64,000 nt of DNA from Segatella paludivivens DSM 17968 = JCM 13650 (GCF_000373185.1 NZ_KB890682.1:62001-126000); one strand, 5' to 3'; shown: positions 41,885 to 53,063, numbered from the stretch's first letter. A program made the numbers and translations. The notes: generated by a model not told the origin, from the sequence alone.

Positions 41885-44614
41885 TTATTTTTGTTTTCCT
41901 TTTATGAGATTAAAAGATAATGAGAACATTAGATAGCTTGGTATATTATTATACCGTATTTCTGTTCTTCCTTGTGCATTGACTGAATACTTTGTTGACT
42001 TCATTTGATGAAGCAAGTCAAAGGTTTGCAGCTTTGCAATAATTCTGCCTTTGACAAAAGGATGTGTTATTTGGGCATTCAATATGAAATCATTGGTGTT
42101 CATGAGGCTGCTGTTATAACCACGTCGGCTGTACATAGTTGCATCTGTCGCTATCGTAAATTTGATGATAGGAATAGTGTACTGCAACTTGCCTCCATAT
42201 TGATAGTCATAGGCATTGATAGATGTGAAATCTGTTCGGTCGCTTCTAGAGAACCTACCAGTTGCCTTTCCTGTGATACCTGCTGAAAATGTTTTGTAGC
42301 GATAGTTTAATTTTGCATTTAATCCTGTTTGAATGGTTTTCACAAGACTAAGATTGGCTGTTGTGTTATTATATGCAATATCAAAATCAACATTATGATC
42401 ATACTTAATGTTGCCATCAATATCTAGACTTATTCGTTTTTTATGGTCCAAGTATTTCTCTAATCCCATTTCCATATTAGCTTGCCAATTAGGCTTTGAA
42501 ACATTATCCATTCTGTACGTATAGCTACCTGTTGTGGTGTCATAATTGACATGATTGCCCCATTCGTGAAGAATACAGCTTGCATTTGCCTTTATCCACC
42601 AAGTAAGGTCTATGGAATCATTACGAATATTTGTACTCATTTGGAAATCGTGAGTTATTCTGTTTTTTAAATTCGGATTATTAATGACCAAAGATAGAGG
42701 ATTAATACTGTTTTTATATGGCATGAGAAGATCAAAAGAAGGCTGCTCAACATTCATGTCATATCTGATCGTTTGTTTATTCTTTCCAAAACGATTATAC
42801 CACAGATTAGGATTAAATAAAACTTTAGAGCGTTTGGCAATAGTGTCGAGTGAAGACTGATGATAATACATCTGTTCTTTCGCCCAATCTACAGGAATCT
42901 TTAGCGAGAATATTGAGTTGTTAATGTTCTTAGTAACATCCAATGCTGCCTGCCATTTATGTTCGGTTGAATGATAATTGTAACTATTTGTATCAAGATG
43001 ATCATCTAAGGAATCTTTGGCAAAGTAGTTTTGCGTCTTGTTATCCTGTCTATTGATAAAAGAGAGAGACGGACCGAATGACCAGCCTTTTGGTAGATGT
43101 ATGCTATAACCTAATTCTGCTGAATATGAATAGTGATGGTTAGCATTATCGTTAAAGTATTCTAGTATTTTATATTTTGATAGATCGGCATAATATATAC
43201 TCTGGTTGGTGCTACTGTTATCTGGCTTATTGGTATTATAAGTTCCGTTTAGATCCAAACTAAGGTAGTGCCTCCAAGGTAAGAGTAAACCTAAATTTAC
43301 ATGGAGTCTTGTATCGAACATTTTGTGATTGTTGCTCGAATAATAATTTTGAAGATTAATAAACCTGTTCTGAAAAAGAGAATCTATACTCTCTGCGTAT
43401 CTTTTTTGATTACTATAGTTAAGAAAGAATTCAGTACCGAAATTGATTTTCCCTTCATGAGCGTAAACCTGGGTTAAAGATAAATCTAAGTTTTTATTAT
43501 GCGTGGTTGAAGTTGTGTTTTTTAGGATATTGCCTTCTGAGGAAAAAGATTCTTTGTGATCGATTTCTCTGATGTTATCATCATCCCATTTTGCTAATAC
43601 GTCAAGATTTTCGCGTGTACGATATCCATCTATATTTTTTTCGAGTGTAAGTCCTGCTTGTTTTGTCGTCTTTACTCCTTTGGGGGATGATGAAGGATCC
43701 CAACTTCCATCCATTCCAGGCTTGCGGTATTCATTCGTATTGTTAGTATTGGCAAAAGTTGCAATATGAGTCTCGTCACCCATCATAAGACCAAAAATGC
43801 GAGCTTTCCATCTTTCTTTAGTGCCCGCTCCTGCTTCCCCATTGACCAGAGAACTGTTGACGTATTTCTTTTTAAGGCGTACATCCATCACGTAGTCTTT
43901 CCCTTGTTCAATACCATTTTGCTGAACTAAAGGCTTGTCCTTATGGTAAACTTTGAGGTCTTTAATCGTGAAACAGGGTAGGTTTTCTAGAATAACTTTA
44001 TTCTTACCTTTAAAGAAATCATTTCCATTTAGTGTCAAGTAATCAATCTTTTCACCATGGACATATATTTCTCCCCGATCATTGATTTTGGCTCCCGGAA
44101 GTTGTCTGACAAGCGCATCAAGCATTGAGCCATCTGGGAGATTGAAGGCTGAGGCGTCGTAAACAATTGTATCACCCCGATAAGCTACTTGTATTCTTGT
44201 TGCTTTTACTGTAACTTCATTAAGCAAAAGAACTTTCTTCATGCGATGGGTCGTGACAAAATATCCGTCTTGTCCTTTATGAGGTTTCAGGATAAAAGAG
44301 AAATAGGTGTCATCATAGCCTTGAGACGAACATTTTATTATATACTTTTTTTCAACTGCTGGTACATGAAAGCTATAGCTAGAATAAATATCTCTTATGC
44401 GGCATGTAGTTGTGTCAATAATCAAAGAGTCTTCATTCATCAGGGTCACTTTTGCCTTTACTGGAAGATTTCTGATAAAGGAGTCAAAGACATTTCCCCC
44501 AAGAAGAATAGTTTTCTGATGGTTAATTTTCTGTTCATCTTGTTTTGAAGCAAACCCAGATATGGAGCAGAATACTAGTAAGAATATAATAATATAAGTG
44601 GTTTTATGATTCAT
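41885..44614 (-). CDS. Outer-membrane beta-barrel protein, TonB-receptor-like
   Basis: 909 residues. Signal peptide (IIFLLVFCSISGFA), N-terminal carboxypeptidase-regulatory-like domain (about 30-135), a plug-like region (about 138-250, DTIVYDASAFNLPDGSMLDA, LVRQLPGAKINDRGEIYVHG) and a long barrel of alternating aromatic strands. This is the OMP_b-brl class without a SusD partner. Its promoter lies just upstream (44634-44641). Substrate unknown. Confidence 0.83.
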   Translation of the reverse strand: MNHKTTYIIIFLLVFCSISGFASKQDEQKINHQKTILLGGNVFDSFIRNLPVKAKVTLMNEDSLIIDTTTCRIRDIYSSYSFHVPAVEKKYIIKCSSQGYDDTYFSFILKPHKGQDGYFVTTHRMKKVLLLNEVTVKATRIQVAYRGDTIVYDASAFNLPDGSMLDALVRQLPGAKINDRGEIYVHGEKIDYLTLNGNDFFKGKNKVILENLPCFTIKDLKVYHKDKPLVQQNGIEQGKDYVMDVRLKKKYVNSSLVNGEAGAGTKERWKARIFGLMMGDETHIATFANTNNTNEYRKPGMDGSWDPSSSPKGVKTTKQAGLTLEKNIDGYRTRENLDVLAKWDDDNIREIDHKESFSSEGNILKNTTSTTHNKNLDLSLTQVYAHEGKINFGTEFFLNYSNQKRYAESIDSLFQNRFINLQNYYSSNNHKMFDTRLHVNLGLLLPWRHYLSLDLNGTYNTNKPDNSSTNQSIYYADLSKYKILEYFNDNANHHYSYSAELGYSIHLPKGWSFGPSLSFINRQDNKTQNYFAKDSLDDHLDTNSYNYHSTEHKWQAALDVTKNINNSIFSLKIPVDWAKEQMYYHQSSLDTIAKRSKVLFNPNLWYNRFGKNKQTIRYDMNVEQPSFDLLMPYKNSINPLSLVINNPNLKNRITHDFQMSTNIRNDSIDLTWWIKANASCILHEWGNHVNYDTTTGSYTYRMDNVSKPNWQANMEMGLEKYLDHKKRISLDIDGNIKYDHNVDFDIAYNNTTANLSLVKTIQTGLNAKLNYRYKTFSAGITGKATGRFSRSDRTDFTSINAYDYQYGGKLQYTIPIIKFTIATDATMYSRRGYNSSLMNTNDFILNAQITHPFVKGRIIAKLQTFDLLHQMKSTKYSVNAQGRTEIRYNNIPSYLMFSLSFNLIKGKQK

Positions 44615-45168
44615 TTATGTAGATTATATCTTACAAAGATAGCAAAATATTCTTTACGAGATAAATGTAAACAATCTTTTTATACATTCTTTATAAATCA
44701 AAGCATGAGACTTTTATTTTTTTGTACATTCTTCTGTGGTTTGACAATTGAAACTAACATTTATTCTTAGAAGATATCCTATAAGTTGTTTACTTCTAAA
44801 CGGCATAATACAAACAACTGCTAATAGCGTAATAAGTACCTTTTGAGGGTGGGGGACAGATTTAATCACACCACAATGAGACAAGTGTTTTAAACAAGTA
44901 CTCTCTTCCATATATATAATAAAAAACATTAATTGTAGATGGGTCATGCTATAAACAATACAATATTATTTCTATATTTGCAAGATGAGTAAATCAATCT
45001 AATAGGATAACAATTAATTGATTTTGTTTTCTTGAAACACAGATTGTATGCATAGGAGAAGCATCGTAAAAGATTCGATATCTTCTGTAAAATTCAGTGC
45101 TGATAAGTGGACTAAATTACTCATTAGAGTTTGTCTATAATAAAGTAACAATATTTAAAAATAATATT
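44615..45168. other. Divergent intergenic region (554 bp)
   Basis: Holds a -7 box TATCTTTG (44634-44641, minus) for the barrel gene and TATATTTG (44973-44980, plus) that could serve the tautomerase with a leader of about 190 nt. An open frame on the minus strand (44714-44947) encodes 77 Cys- and hydrophobic-rich residues; I do not trust it as a gene. Confidence 0.45.
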
Positions 45169-45567
45169 ATGCCATTTGTAAGAATAAGTTTACCTAAAGC
45201 GTTTTCACAAGAAACAAAAGATAAAATATCTAAGTCTGTCCACCATTCTTTAATGCAAGAATTTCATATTCCAGAAAATGATTATTTCCACATCATAGAA
45301 GAACTAGGACCGCAACAAATTAAATATCCTGAGACTTATTTGGGGATAAACCATACCTCAGATATAGTATATATTCAAATCATTGCAGGACAAGGGCGTA
45401 CATTAGTTCAAAAACGAGCTTTATATAAAGAAATCGCTAATCAAATCGCTGATTCTACAACAGTAACTAAAAATAATATCATCATTGTCTTACTAGAAAA
45501 TGATGGTAGTCAGAATTGGTCGTTTGGAGACGGAATGATACAAGAGCCGACACATTTAAAAATATGA
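45169..45567 (+). CDS. Tautomerase-superfamily (4-OT-like) protein
   Basis: 132 residues from the ATG at 45169. This start places Pro directly after Met (MPFVRISLPK), as required for the catalytic N-terminal proline of 4-oxalocrotonate tautomerase-like enzymes; an upstream in-frame ATG would bury it. The fold motif DYFHIIEELGPQQ and ITAGQGRT-like IIAGQGRTLVQKRALYKEIA fit the family of longer tautomerases. Substrate unknown. Monocistronic. Confidence 0.85.
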   Translation: MPFVRISLPKAFSQETKDKISKSVHHSLMQEFHIPENDYFHIIEELGPQQIKYPETYLGINHTSDIVYIQIIAGQGRTLVQKRALYKEIANQIADSTTVTKNNIIIVLLENDGSQNWSFGDGMIQEPTHLKI

Positions 45568-45606
45568 TAAGTTTCGGTCATTAGCACTTAACTACTTCCA
45601 AATGGT

Positions 45607-47937
45607 TTAGTTATTATTCGTAAAACGATCTGTGTCATTAGCATTTCTGTTAATCTTTATAGACTTAGCATTGTGATTCAACGTATACGACAGCGTGAGC
45701 ATTACATTCTGTGTAGACGCCCATTCATAATTAGCTACCGACTTATCGCCATAGAATATCTTAGAACTTTCACGTTCTTGATTAAAGATGTCATCTGCCG
45801 TAAGAGAAAGTACCAAAGATTTATCTTTCAATAATTTATATTGCATTCCTAGATTCATTGAGCTGCAGCCCTTACTCACCGTCTGAAGACGTCTTGTCTT
45901 TGTCTCATAATATGGATTCAGATAGAAGCCGAATCGAGACGTAATCTCATAACCGACATAAAGATTTCCATTTGAATGCCAGGCCTTCCTGCCATAAAGA
46001 TAAGACTGGTCGATTCCATCCTTGAAATTATAAAATTTATTATATCTTCCACTAAGATTCAAAGAACCACGAATCTTATTGTTCATAAAAGCAAACGGTA
46101 CTGACAAACTGCCAATATATGAAATAAAGTCCGATATATTATCATTAGTCGAGAATCTCATATCTTGTTCATTTATGCCATAATAAGTTCCCCAATAATC
46201 CTTGATCCACATAACGGTTGCATTCAGACTGACATAATGAAACAACAGGTTTTCCCATATGAACTTATACTTCTTAGCCGGCATCAACGTTATATTTCCT
46301 TGACTATATTCCTTATCGCTGACGATAGTTTTTCCAGGCAAAAGATCATAAAATCCTGGACGAATATTCTCCGAAGAAAATTTAAGAGAAGTATCATAAT
46401 TATTTTGAACCTTCCAGTTAAAAACCAAAGATGGTGCAAAATTACCATATGTTTCGGAACCCTTATCACCATCATCTAGATATTTATAATAGGTATGCTC
46501 ATATCTGGCACCAATATACAATGAAGCCTTTGGCAGAAATTTCCATTGCAAAGAAGTATAGAAACTATTCAGGTTCTCTGTGATATCATAGTTTGATAAA
46601 AGCGAAACATCTTCCCTATAATTTTCCTTTAATCTTGAAAGATATACCTGCGTACCTACTTTGAATTCCAATGTTGGAATCTTATACATATATTGTCCCT
46701 CGAGAATATGCTGATGTCCATTGATTTTCTTTCCCATGAATCCTGTCAGATTCAAATTATTACAGAAATTCTCTGAAAAATCATCCTTTCCGCTTAATAA
46801 TCCATAAGCCAACTTAAACTGATTTCTTAATGAATCACTGCTATCATACTCTATATTCAAAGATAGCAGGTCTGGCACATCTTTATTGCTTCTGTTTACC
46901 TGTTTATCTACAATACCCGATGCTGCATATTCTTCATTTTTCTTATTTTTAGCATCATCTCTATAATATGAACAATAGATATTGATGGAACCATTTATGG
47001 GCTTTGGAGTCCAAGTAAAATTCATAATGCCGAAATAAGCAAACTTCTTTAGTCTATTATCACTAGAAAGTTTACTTCCATCATAGTCATTTTCCTCAGA
47101 TCGATTATAGAAAGAACGGTTGTTGAGACCAAAAGAAACATTACCTGATAGATTGCCATACTTAAGTAAAGCATCCGTATAATTGCCATACTTAAATGAA
47201 CTTTTTCTGAATAGCTGGCCATACGTAGAATTTGTGAGTTGGTAACTATCAAGAGCTTTTTTCTTTGACTCTATACTGATAGTCACTTCCTCAGATCCTA
47301 ATTTGTTTTCTGCTAATTGATTTGTATTGATAGCTATCGTCTCCGTGTTTGTTGCTGGCACCGTTGACAGATAAGTTATAAGCTGAGAAATGGGAATATG
47401 TTGCTTAACACCATTAATAATAACTACAGGACTTGCTCCATTTACCATAATGCTATTATCCGTAGCAACAACACCTGGCATTCTCTTTAGTACATCTATT
47501 AACTTGTCCGCACTATTATTTGACAGATTTTCCACACGTGCTTTCAATACGCCGTCCTTATAGGTATAAGTAGGACGATGAGAAGTAACGACAACATTTT
47601 CAAGTACATAATTTTCCTCTTTAAGACGCATTACGCCTAGATTTTTCGTTGACTTAGAAAATACAACCTGCTTGGAAGTATATCCCAAACAGCTAACCTG
47701 TAAAATTAAGGAATCCTTTTTCGTAGGAAGATAATTAACGTTGTATGCACCATCCGAATTGGTATAACCTGTAGTCAACAAGGTGCTCGTATCATTTACA
47801 TTATATAAGCCCAATGTCGCGAATGCTATCGGTTTTCCTTTTACATCGAGTACAATGCCACTAACAGACTGTGCATCAACAGAGATCGCATGTAACACTA
47901 AAACTATAAAGAAAATATAAACTATTATCTTTTTCAT
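45607..47937 (-). CDS. Outer-membrane beta-barrel protein, TonB-receptor-like
   Basis: 776 residues. Signal peptide (IIVYIFFIVLVLHAISVDAQ), carboxypeptidase-D regulatory domain (about 24-110, SGIVLDVKGKPIAFATLGLY), plug-like domain (about 115-225, ADKLIDVLKRMPGVVATDNS, IMVNGASPVVIINGVKQHIP) and a barrel. Same OMP_b-brl class as 38108-40636 but without an STN domain. A possible -7 box TACTTTTG lies at 48127-48134 on the minus strand, giving a leader of about 190 nt. Confidence 0.83.
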   Translation of the reverse strand: MKKIIVYIFFIVLVLHAISVDAQSVSGIVLDVKGKPIAFATLGLYNVNDTSTLLTTGYTNSDGAYNVNYLPTKKDSLILQVSCLGYTSKQVVFSKSTKNLGVMRLKEENYVLENVVVTSHRPTYTYKDGVLKARVENLSNNSADKLIDVLKRMPGVVATDNSIMVNGASPVVIINGVKQHIPISQLITYLSTVPATNTETIAINTNQLAENKLGSEEVTISIESKKKALDSYQLTNSTYGQLFRKSSFKYGNYTDALLKYGNLSGNVSFGLNNRSFYNRSEENDYDGSKLSSDNRLKKFAYFGIMNFTWTPKPINGSINIYCSYYRDDAKNKKNEEYAASGIVDKQVNRSNKDVPDLLSLNIEYDSSDSLRNQFKLAYGLLSGKDDFSENFCNNLNLTGFMGKKINGHQHILEGQYMYKIPTLEFKVGTQVYLSRLKENYREDVSLLSNYDITENLNSFYTSLQWKFLPKASLYIGARYEHTYYKYLDDGDKGSETYGNFAPSLVFNWKVQNNYDTSLKFSSENIRPGFYDLLPGKTIVSDKEYSQGNITLMPAKKYKFIWENLLFHYVSLNATVMWIKDYWGTYYGINEQDMRFSTNDNISDFISYIGSLSVPFAFMNNKIRGSLNLSGRYNKFYNFKDGIDQSYLYGRKAWHSNGNLYVGYEITSRFGFYLNPYYETKTRRLQTVSKGCSSMNLGMQYKLLKDKSLVLSLTADDIFNQERESSKIFYGDKSVANYEWASTQNVMLTLSYTLNHNAKSIKINRNANDTDRFTNNN

Positions 47938-48230
47938 TTTAAAAAATAATTAAGTTCCGTTAAAACGAAACGATTTTAATTTACTCATAAATATATTATG
48001 AGTCAGATAGTATTAATACCCTATCGTATATTTTTTTAGTGGTTATTAGAATAGACTTTTAAAAAGTCATGTTCGTGTTAAACTAAAATAAATTGACGTT
48101 GTTATATTTCAATTTAAAACCAATGGCAAAAGTATGAAAAACAAATGAAATATAAAAATAATAACCTTAAAAAATATTTATTGAAGCAATATAAATAAGT
48201 ATATGTTGTTATTATCTACAATCATTGACA

Positions 48231-48270
48231 AAATATTTCCATTATAATCTTAATTATAATGGAAATATTT
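48231..48270. terminator. 17-bp perfect inverted repeat in the 486-bp gap
   Basis: Arms AAATATTTCCATTATAA (48231-48247) and its complement (48254-48270) around a 6-bp loop. It lies 150 bp downstream of the lipoprotein stop, so it is plausibly its terminator. A smaller palindrome GACTTTTAAAAAGTC is at 48054-48068. Nothing else is seen between 47938 and 48423. Confidence 0.45.
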
Positions 48271-48423
48271 GTAGTGCAACACTATCTAGTTGTTGTTAAA
48301 TAAATCCGACCTTTGCAGCTGTTATATCCATTTAGGTTCTTTACCACTCTGGCTGTCCGATGAAAGACGAGTATGATAAGTAGCGTGCAAATCACGATAT
48401 ATCCCCCCAAACCTGTTACTGAT

Positions 48424-49617
48424 TTATTTTGCTTTACGTTCAAGGAGCTCATTTAGGTCATAAGAATAGTAAGGAGGGTATTTCTTGAGCAGATCCCGAT
48501 ATTCTGGCTTTAAGGGGGCATCCCCACTACAATAAAAACAATTTACAAGATAGTCAGAAGCATTTTCATCTTCATAATATTGGTCTCTCTTTTGCATAGG
48601 AAGTTGTAACGTCTCACTCACAAAATGGTAAGCCCAAGGATCAGGATACGCAAGAACAGTACTGAATAGTTGCTCGAATCTCACCTCACGGTTATGACGA
48701 TGGGATTGTAGTTCATAATCACGTATGCTGCGAAGATAAGGTTGGAATAACCTGTCAGGCCAAAGTTCTACTGCCGTCAGAGCATTGTATGTAATGTCAC
48801 TGTAATCAGCTTCAAAATCTGGTTTCTTTGATTTATCTAAGTTTTGATAGGCACATAATCCCTGCTCAATCAGTATTCTATCGGATGGCTTTCGATATCT
48901 AGCTATCGCTCTTAATGCTTGATTAATGTGATGTTTCTCATAGAGTTCCTTGATTCTTTGATAATACGATGGCTTTGGAGTTATATTGTATAACAAATTT
49001 TTTGTAAAAGCATACTGAGCGGTTGAAGGAGTGAACAAAGCAAGGCTGTCATTACGGATAGAGTCCTGTTTCGAAATAATGTCATGGCTTGCATACTGTT
49101 GGGCATAACACAATAACTCACTACCAAAACAATAGTAAGACCGTTCGTCAATATTAAACATGCTTATTGCTGTAGTGTCTTGATAGTTTTCAAGTAGTAT
49201 TTTCTCCAGACTTTTACTTTTTGTTACCATTAATGCAACAAAAGCTGTAAAGCGGAGTCTGGGAGAATATCTTTTATCAGTAAACTGAATAAGTTGATCC
49301 TCATCGCACAGTACTGCAAGCATGACCTGATATTTGCCTCTAACCCAGAAATACTCTTTTTTATCCTTCGTTTGTAATACTGCCCCTTTGTAAGATATAA
49401 ATTCAGTTGTATCAATAGATGATATTTCCTTATGTATTCCCTCTGGAGTCATTTGATGCCGATTATCCCACATGGCTTGAGATGTATCGAATTCTGTGGT
49501 ATTATTCAATAGAAATACAAGCTTTTCTATATCCTTTTGACGCTCTGTTTTACAGCTGCATACGCTTAGGGATAAACTGCAAATAACGATAATATAGAAT
49601 ATTTTTAAAACGCTCAT
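48424..49617 (-). CDS. Hypothetical lipoprotein
   Basis: 397 residues from the ATG at 49617, which gives a clean lipoprotein signal (IFYIIVICSLSLSVCSC then KTERQ). An in-frame ATG at 49641 is less likely. The mature part is helical, with repeating patterns (LLENYQDTTAISMFNIDERS, LRAIARYRKPSDRILIEQGL) that suggest HEAT-like helical repeats. Family not recognised. A good promoter (49662-49693) makes it an independent unit. Confidence 0.7.
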   Translation of the reverse strand: MSVLKIFYIIVICSLSLSVCSCKTERQKDIEKLVFLLNNTTEFDTSQAMWDNRHQMTPEGIHKEISSIDTTEFISYKGAVLQTKDKKEYFWVRGKYQVMLAVLCDEDQLIQFTDKRYSPRLRFTAFVALMVTKSKSLEKILLENYQDTTAISMFNIDERSYYCFGSELLCYAQQYASHDIISKQDSIRNDSLALFTPSTAQYAFTKNLLYNITPKPSYYQRIKELYEKHHINQALRAIARYRKPSDRILIEQGLCAYQNLDKSKKPDFEADYSDITYNALTAVELWPDRLFQPYLRSIRDYELQSHRHNREVRFEQLFSTVLAYPDPWAYHFVSETLQLPMQKRDQYYEDENASDYLVNCFYCSGDAPLKPEYRDLLKKYPPYYSYDLNELLERKAK

Positions 49618-49661
49618 TTTTTTTTGGTTTTCTAGTGTCATTTTTTTATTTTTAGTTCTTG

Positions 49662-49693
49662 CAAAGTTAGGAAAAAATGTTGAATTGTACCAA
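49662..49693 (-). promoter_or_regulatory. Promoter of the hypothetical lipoprotein gene
   Basis: Minus strand TTG-N21-TAACTTTG. Ends about 45 bp before the preferred ATG. The rest of the 339-bp gap (49618-49956) holds the 22-bp repeat and a short hairpin near 49890-49907 but no gene. Confidence 0.6.
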
Positions 49694-49811
49694 CTTTTTT
49701 GCGCAGATTTGGTTGATATTATTAATAGCTATTCCTACCTATTGTTGTATGTTGAATTCTTGATAAAGATTTATTCCCCACATAAATAAATGTCTGTTTT
49801 CTGTTTTATAC

Positions 49812-49833
49812 AAAACTAAGCAAGGCATAAGTT
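49812..49833 (+). repeat. 22-bp dispersed repeat, copy 2
   Basis: One-mismatch copy of 41800-41821, same strand. See that entry. Confidence 0.45.
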
Positions 49834-49956
49834 CTCACTTTCGTAATGCCAAAGATGCGAATAAGGCGTCTTATATACTCCTAAAACAGAAGTCGAGTAA
49901 ACGACTTGATGCACCTGTAGCATGATGTAAAGCATATGGTAGTCATATAAATAATA

Positions 49957-50853
49957 TCATTTTACACTTGGTGTTTTACTTGGTGTATATATGTTTTTTA
50001 GTGCCTTTTCTATTTCATTATAAGTCATGCGACCAACTATTACTCCGTTTGGATCTATTAAAAACGATGTTGGAATCGGTTGCACATAATACAATCGACG
50101 TATGAAATCCTTGGCATATTCCTTCCCTGTTTTATCCTTGAATGACATTATATCAAGAACATTGATGTTATCTTTTATTCCGTCTTCAGCAATTGCCTTT
50201 GACCATTCATCATGTTTGTCGTCAACTGATACAAATACCAATTTAAGACCATTTTCGCATTCTTTATATTTAGCGTAAAGTTCTTTTAATTTAGGAATAT
50301 TTCTGCGACAGAAAATACACCAACTTGCCCAAAAATCAAGAATTACATAATGCCCCCGCAAGTCAGAAAGGTTAAATGTTTTATTATTATAATCAATAGT
50401 AGAAAAGATTGGTGCCATCTTTCCTTTTGAAACATTTTCAATCATATTGATGCATGAACCAAGCGACATGCCATTTTCACAACCACGTGCATTGTTGGTC
50501 AATTTATTATAATAAGCTTTAAGTGTGTCTAATGGTAAATATCCTGTCATTACGTCATTTAAAATGGTTGAAGATAGTAGCCCTGGGGAAAGTTCGGAAT
50601 TAGGATTCTCTCTTGCAAACTTAAATTTCGTTTCCTCCCTTTTTTTACAACACAAATTGATCATTTTTTCTATTGAATCTGGGTTATTCGTCTTATTGAG
50701 TGCTGAAATTAGAGATTTACGTTGGTCGGTTAATGGCTTAAGTAGTGAGTCAAGTCTAGCTTGGTCTTTTTCTAGTGAAGAATTTTGTGCAAAAGAGTTT
50801 GCACTCAGTAGTAATACTGCAATGATAGTGATTATGTGTTTCATGTTATTCAT
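49957..50853 (-). CDS. TlpA/ResA-like thioredoxin-fold protein
   Basis: 298 residues. Signal peptide (IITIIAVLLLSANSFAQ), an N-terminal helical region (about 25-140, DUF4369-like position but not clearly that domain), and a C-terminal AhpC/TSA-thioredoxin domain (about 145-290) with WASWCIFCRRNIPKLKELY. The active site is CIFC, a CxxC with an unusual middle. Usual GVPT-type cis-proline is QPIPTSFLID. Probably periplasmic thiol reductase. Start at 50853 or 50844. A 25-bp AT-rich inverted repeat (50883-50907) lies upstream. Confidence 0.87.
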   Translation of the reverse strand: MNNMKHIITIIAVLLLSANSFAQNSSLEKDQARLDSLLKPLTDQRKSLISALNKTNNPDSIEKMINLCCKKREETKFKFARENPNSELSPGLLSSTILNDVMTGYLPLDTLKAYYNKLTNNARGCENGMSLGSCINMIENVSKGKMAPIFSTIDYNNKTFNLSDLRGHYVILDFWASWCIFCRRNIPKLKELYAKYKECENGLKLVFVSVDDKHDEWSKAIAEDGIKDNINVLDIMSFKDKTGKEYAKDFIRRLYYVQPIPTSFLIDPNGVIVGRMTYNEIEKALKNIYTPSKTPSVK

Positions 50854-51080
50854 TTTTTATTGCGAAATAATGAAAATTATTTAATAAAACAAATTATTTG
50901 TTTTATTCTTACATAAGTTTAACAGTAATAAGACAAATTAGCCGTATCTAACGGCATCATTTTGATTTTTGTAATAGTCCTGTTTACTTTAATGAACAAT
51001 AATAATTGCCATCGTATTACATTTGACAATTATTCTAGATCATTAAAGTTCTAACATACTAATATTAGTTAAACGAAAAT

Positions 51081-51107
51081 AGGGTGTAACTGCTTGAGTT
51101 ACACCCT
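51081..51107 (-). terminator. Terminator of dnaK
   Basis: Perfect 10-bp stem AGGGTGTAAC/GTTACACCCT with a 7-bp loop, followed on the minus strand by ATTTTCG. Lies 37 bp after the dnaK stop. Confidence 0.75.
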
Positions 51108-51143
51108 ATCTTGTTATTATATCTTGTTGTTGATAATCAACAA

Positions 51144-53063
51144 TTACTTCACTTCCTCAAAGTCTGCATCCTGGATGTCTTCACCAGCCTGAGCACCACC
51201 TTGTGCCTGCTGTCCAGCCTGAGCATCTGCTCCTGGTTGTGCACCTGCACCTGGTTGAGCGCCACCCTGATACATCTGAGCACTTACTTCCTGAACTGCT
51301 GTGTTTAGAGTTGCTGTTGCTGCGTCGATAGCTGCAACATCGCCACTCTTTTGAGCATCTTTCAACTGCTGAAGAGCTGTCTCGATAGCTGGTTTCTTAT
51401 CAGCAGGAATCTTGTCAGCGTTTTCCTTCAAGAAATTCTCTGTAGTGAAAATCATTGAATCAGCCTGATTCATCTTGTCAATCTTCTCACGCTCAGCCTT
51501 ATCTGATGCAGCGTTCTGCTCAGCTTCTGCCTTCATGCGATCGATTTCTTCCTGACTCAAACCACTTGAAGCCTCAATACGAATCTTCTGTTCCTTGCCT
51601 GTAGCCTTATCCTTTGCACTTACGTTAAGGATACCGTTAGCATCGATGTCGAATGTTACCTCAATCTGTGGAACACCACGACGTGCTGGAGCAATACCTT
51701 CAAGGTTGAACTGACCGATACTCTTGTTCTGAGATGCCATAGGGCGCTCTCCCTGAAGTACGTGGATAGTTACTGCTGTCTGGTTGTCGACTGCTGTAGA
51801 GAATGTTTCGCTCTTCTTGCAAGGAATAGTTGTATTTGACTCAATAAGTTTTGTCATTACACCACCCATAGTCTCGATACCTAATGTAAGAGGAGTAACG
51901 TCTAGCAATACGATATCACCAACTCCGTTTTCCTTATTAAGAATAGCTCCCTGAATGGCAGCACCTACTGCAACAACCTCATCTGGGTTTACACCCTTTG
52001 ATGGATCCTTGCCGAAATAGTTCTTAACCAATGTCTGTACGGCTGGGATACGAGAACTACCACCTACTAGGATAACCTCGTCAATATCTGATGTTGAAAG
52101 TTTTGCATCACGTACTGCGCTCTGGCAAGGTACAAGACAAGCCTGAATAAGATCGTGTGCAAGCTGTTCAAACTGTGAACGTGTAAGAGTCTTTACAAGG
52201 TGCTTTGGAACACCGCCCTCTGCAGAGATATATGGCAAGTTGATTTCTGTAGATGTAGAACTTGAAAGTTCAATCTTTGCTTTCTCAGCAGCTTCTTTAA
52301 GACGCTGCATTGCCATTGGGTCTTTCTTCAGGTCGATGCCTTCATCAGCCATGAAACCGTCAGCAAGCCACTTGATGATTACCTGGTCGAAGTCATCACC
52401 ACCAAGGTGAGTATCACCATTTGTAGAAAGTACTTCGAATACACCGCCACCAAATTCAAGAATAGAAATATCGAATGTACCACCACCAAGGTCGAATACA
52501 GCGATCTTCATATCTTTGTTTGCCTTGTCTACACCATAAGCAAGAGCAGCTGCTGTAGGCTCGTTAACGATACGCTGAACGTTAAGACCTGCAATCTGAC
52601 CAGCCTCCTTTGTAGCCTGACGCTGTGAATCAGAGAAGTATGCAGGAACAGTGATAACTGCGTCTGTAACCTCCTGACCAAGATAATCCTCAGCAGTCTT
52701 CTTCATCTTCTGAAGAACCATAGCTGAAATCTCCTGTGGAGTATATCTGCGACCCTCGATTTCAATACGTGGGTAACCATTTTCATTTATTACAGTGTAA
52801 GGCATATTTTCAGCTTCCTTACGGCTCTGGTCGTAAGTCTCACCCATGAAACGCTTGATAGAATATACCGTATTCTGTGGGTTTGTGATAGCTTGACGCT
52901 TTGCAGGATCACCTACCTTGCGCTCACCATCCTTAACAAAACCAATTACTGAAGGTGTTGTACGCTTACCTTCACTGTTTGCGATTACTACCGGTTCGTT
53001 TCCTTCAAATACAGAAACACAACTGTTAGTTGTTCCTAAGTCGATTCCAATAATCTTTCCCAT
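51144..53063 (-). CDS. dnaK: Molecular chaperone DnaK (Hsp70)
   Basis: 639 residues. Hsp70 signatures [13 protein letters not shown] (N-terminus), [15 protein letters not shown] and [14 protein letters not shown]; linker [14 protein letters not shown]; substrate-binding and lid domains; and a Gly/Gln/Ala-rich tail ending [14 protein letters not shown]-driven folding chaperone. It stands alone here, without grpE or dnaJ next to it. A sigma-54-like element upstream suggests non-standard control. Confidence 0.98.
   Translation of the reverse strand: MGKIIGIDLGTTNSCVSVFEGNEPVVIANSEGKRTTPSVIGFVKDGERKVGDPAKRQAITNPQNTVYSIKRFMGETYDQSRKEAENMPYTVINENGYPRIEIEGRRYTPQEISAMVLQKMKKTAEDYLGQEVTDAVITVPAYFSDSQRQATKEAGQIAGLNVQRIVNEPTAAALAYGVDKANKDMKIAVFDLGGGTFDISILEFGGGVFEVLSTNGDTHLGGDDFDQVIIKWLADGFMADEGIDLKKDPMAMQRLKEAAEKAKIELSSSTSTEINLPYISAEGGVPKHLVKTLTRSQFEQLAHDLIQACLVPCQSAVRDAKLSTSDIDEVILVGGSSRIPAVQTLVKNYFGKDPSKGVNPDEVVAVGAAIQGAILNKENGVGDIVLLDVTPLTLGIETMGGVMTKLIESNTTIPCKKSETFSTAVDNQTAVTIHVLQGERPMASQNKSIGQFNLEGIAPARRGVPQIEVTFDIDANGILNVSAKDKATGKEQKIRIEASSGLSQEEIDRMKAEAEQNAASDKAEREKIDKMNQADSMIFTTENFLKENADKIPADKKPAIETALQQLKDAQKSGDVAAIDAATATLNTAVQEVSAQMYQGGAQPGAGAQPGADAQAGQQAQGGAQAGEDIQDADFEEVK

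Noticed and set aside
44714..44947. 77-codon minus-strand open frame as a gene
   Set aside because: Unbalanced composition rich in Cys and hydrophobic residues, no recognisable family, no clear ribosome-binding or promoter signal; probably chance in AT-rich DNA.
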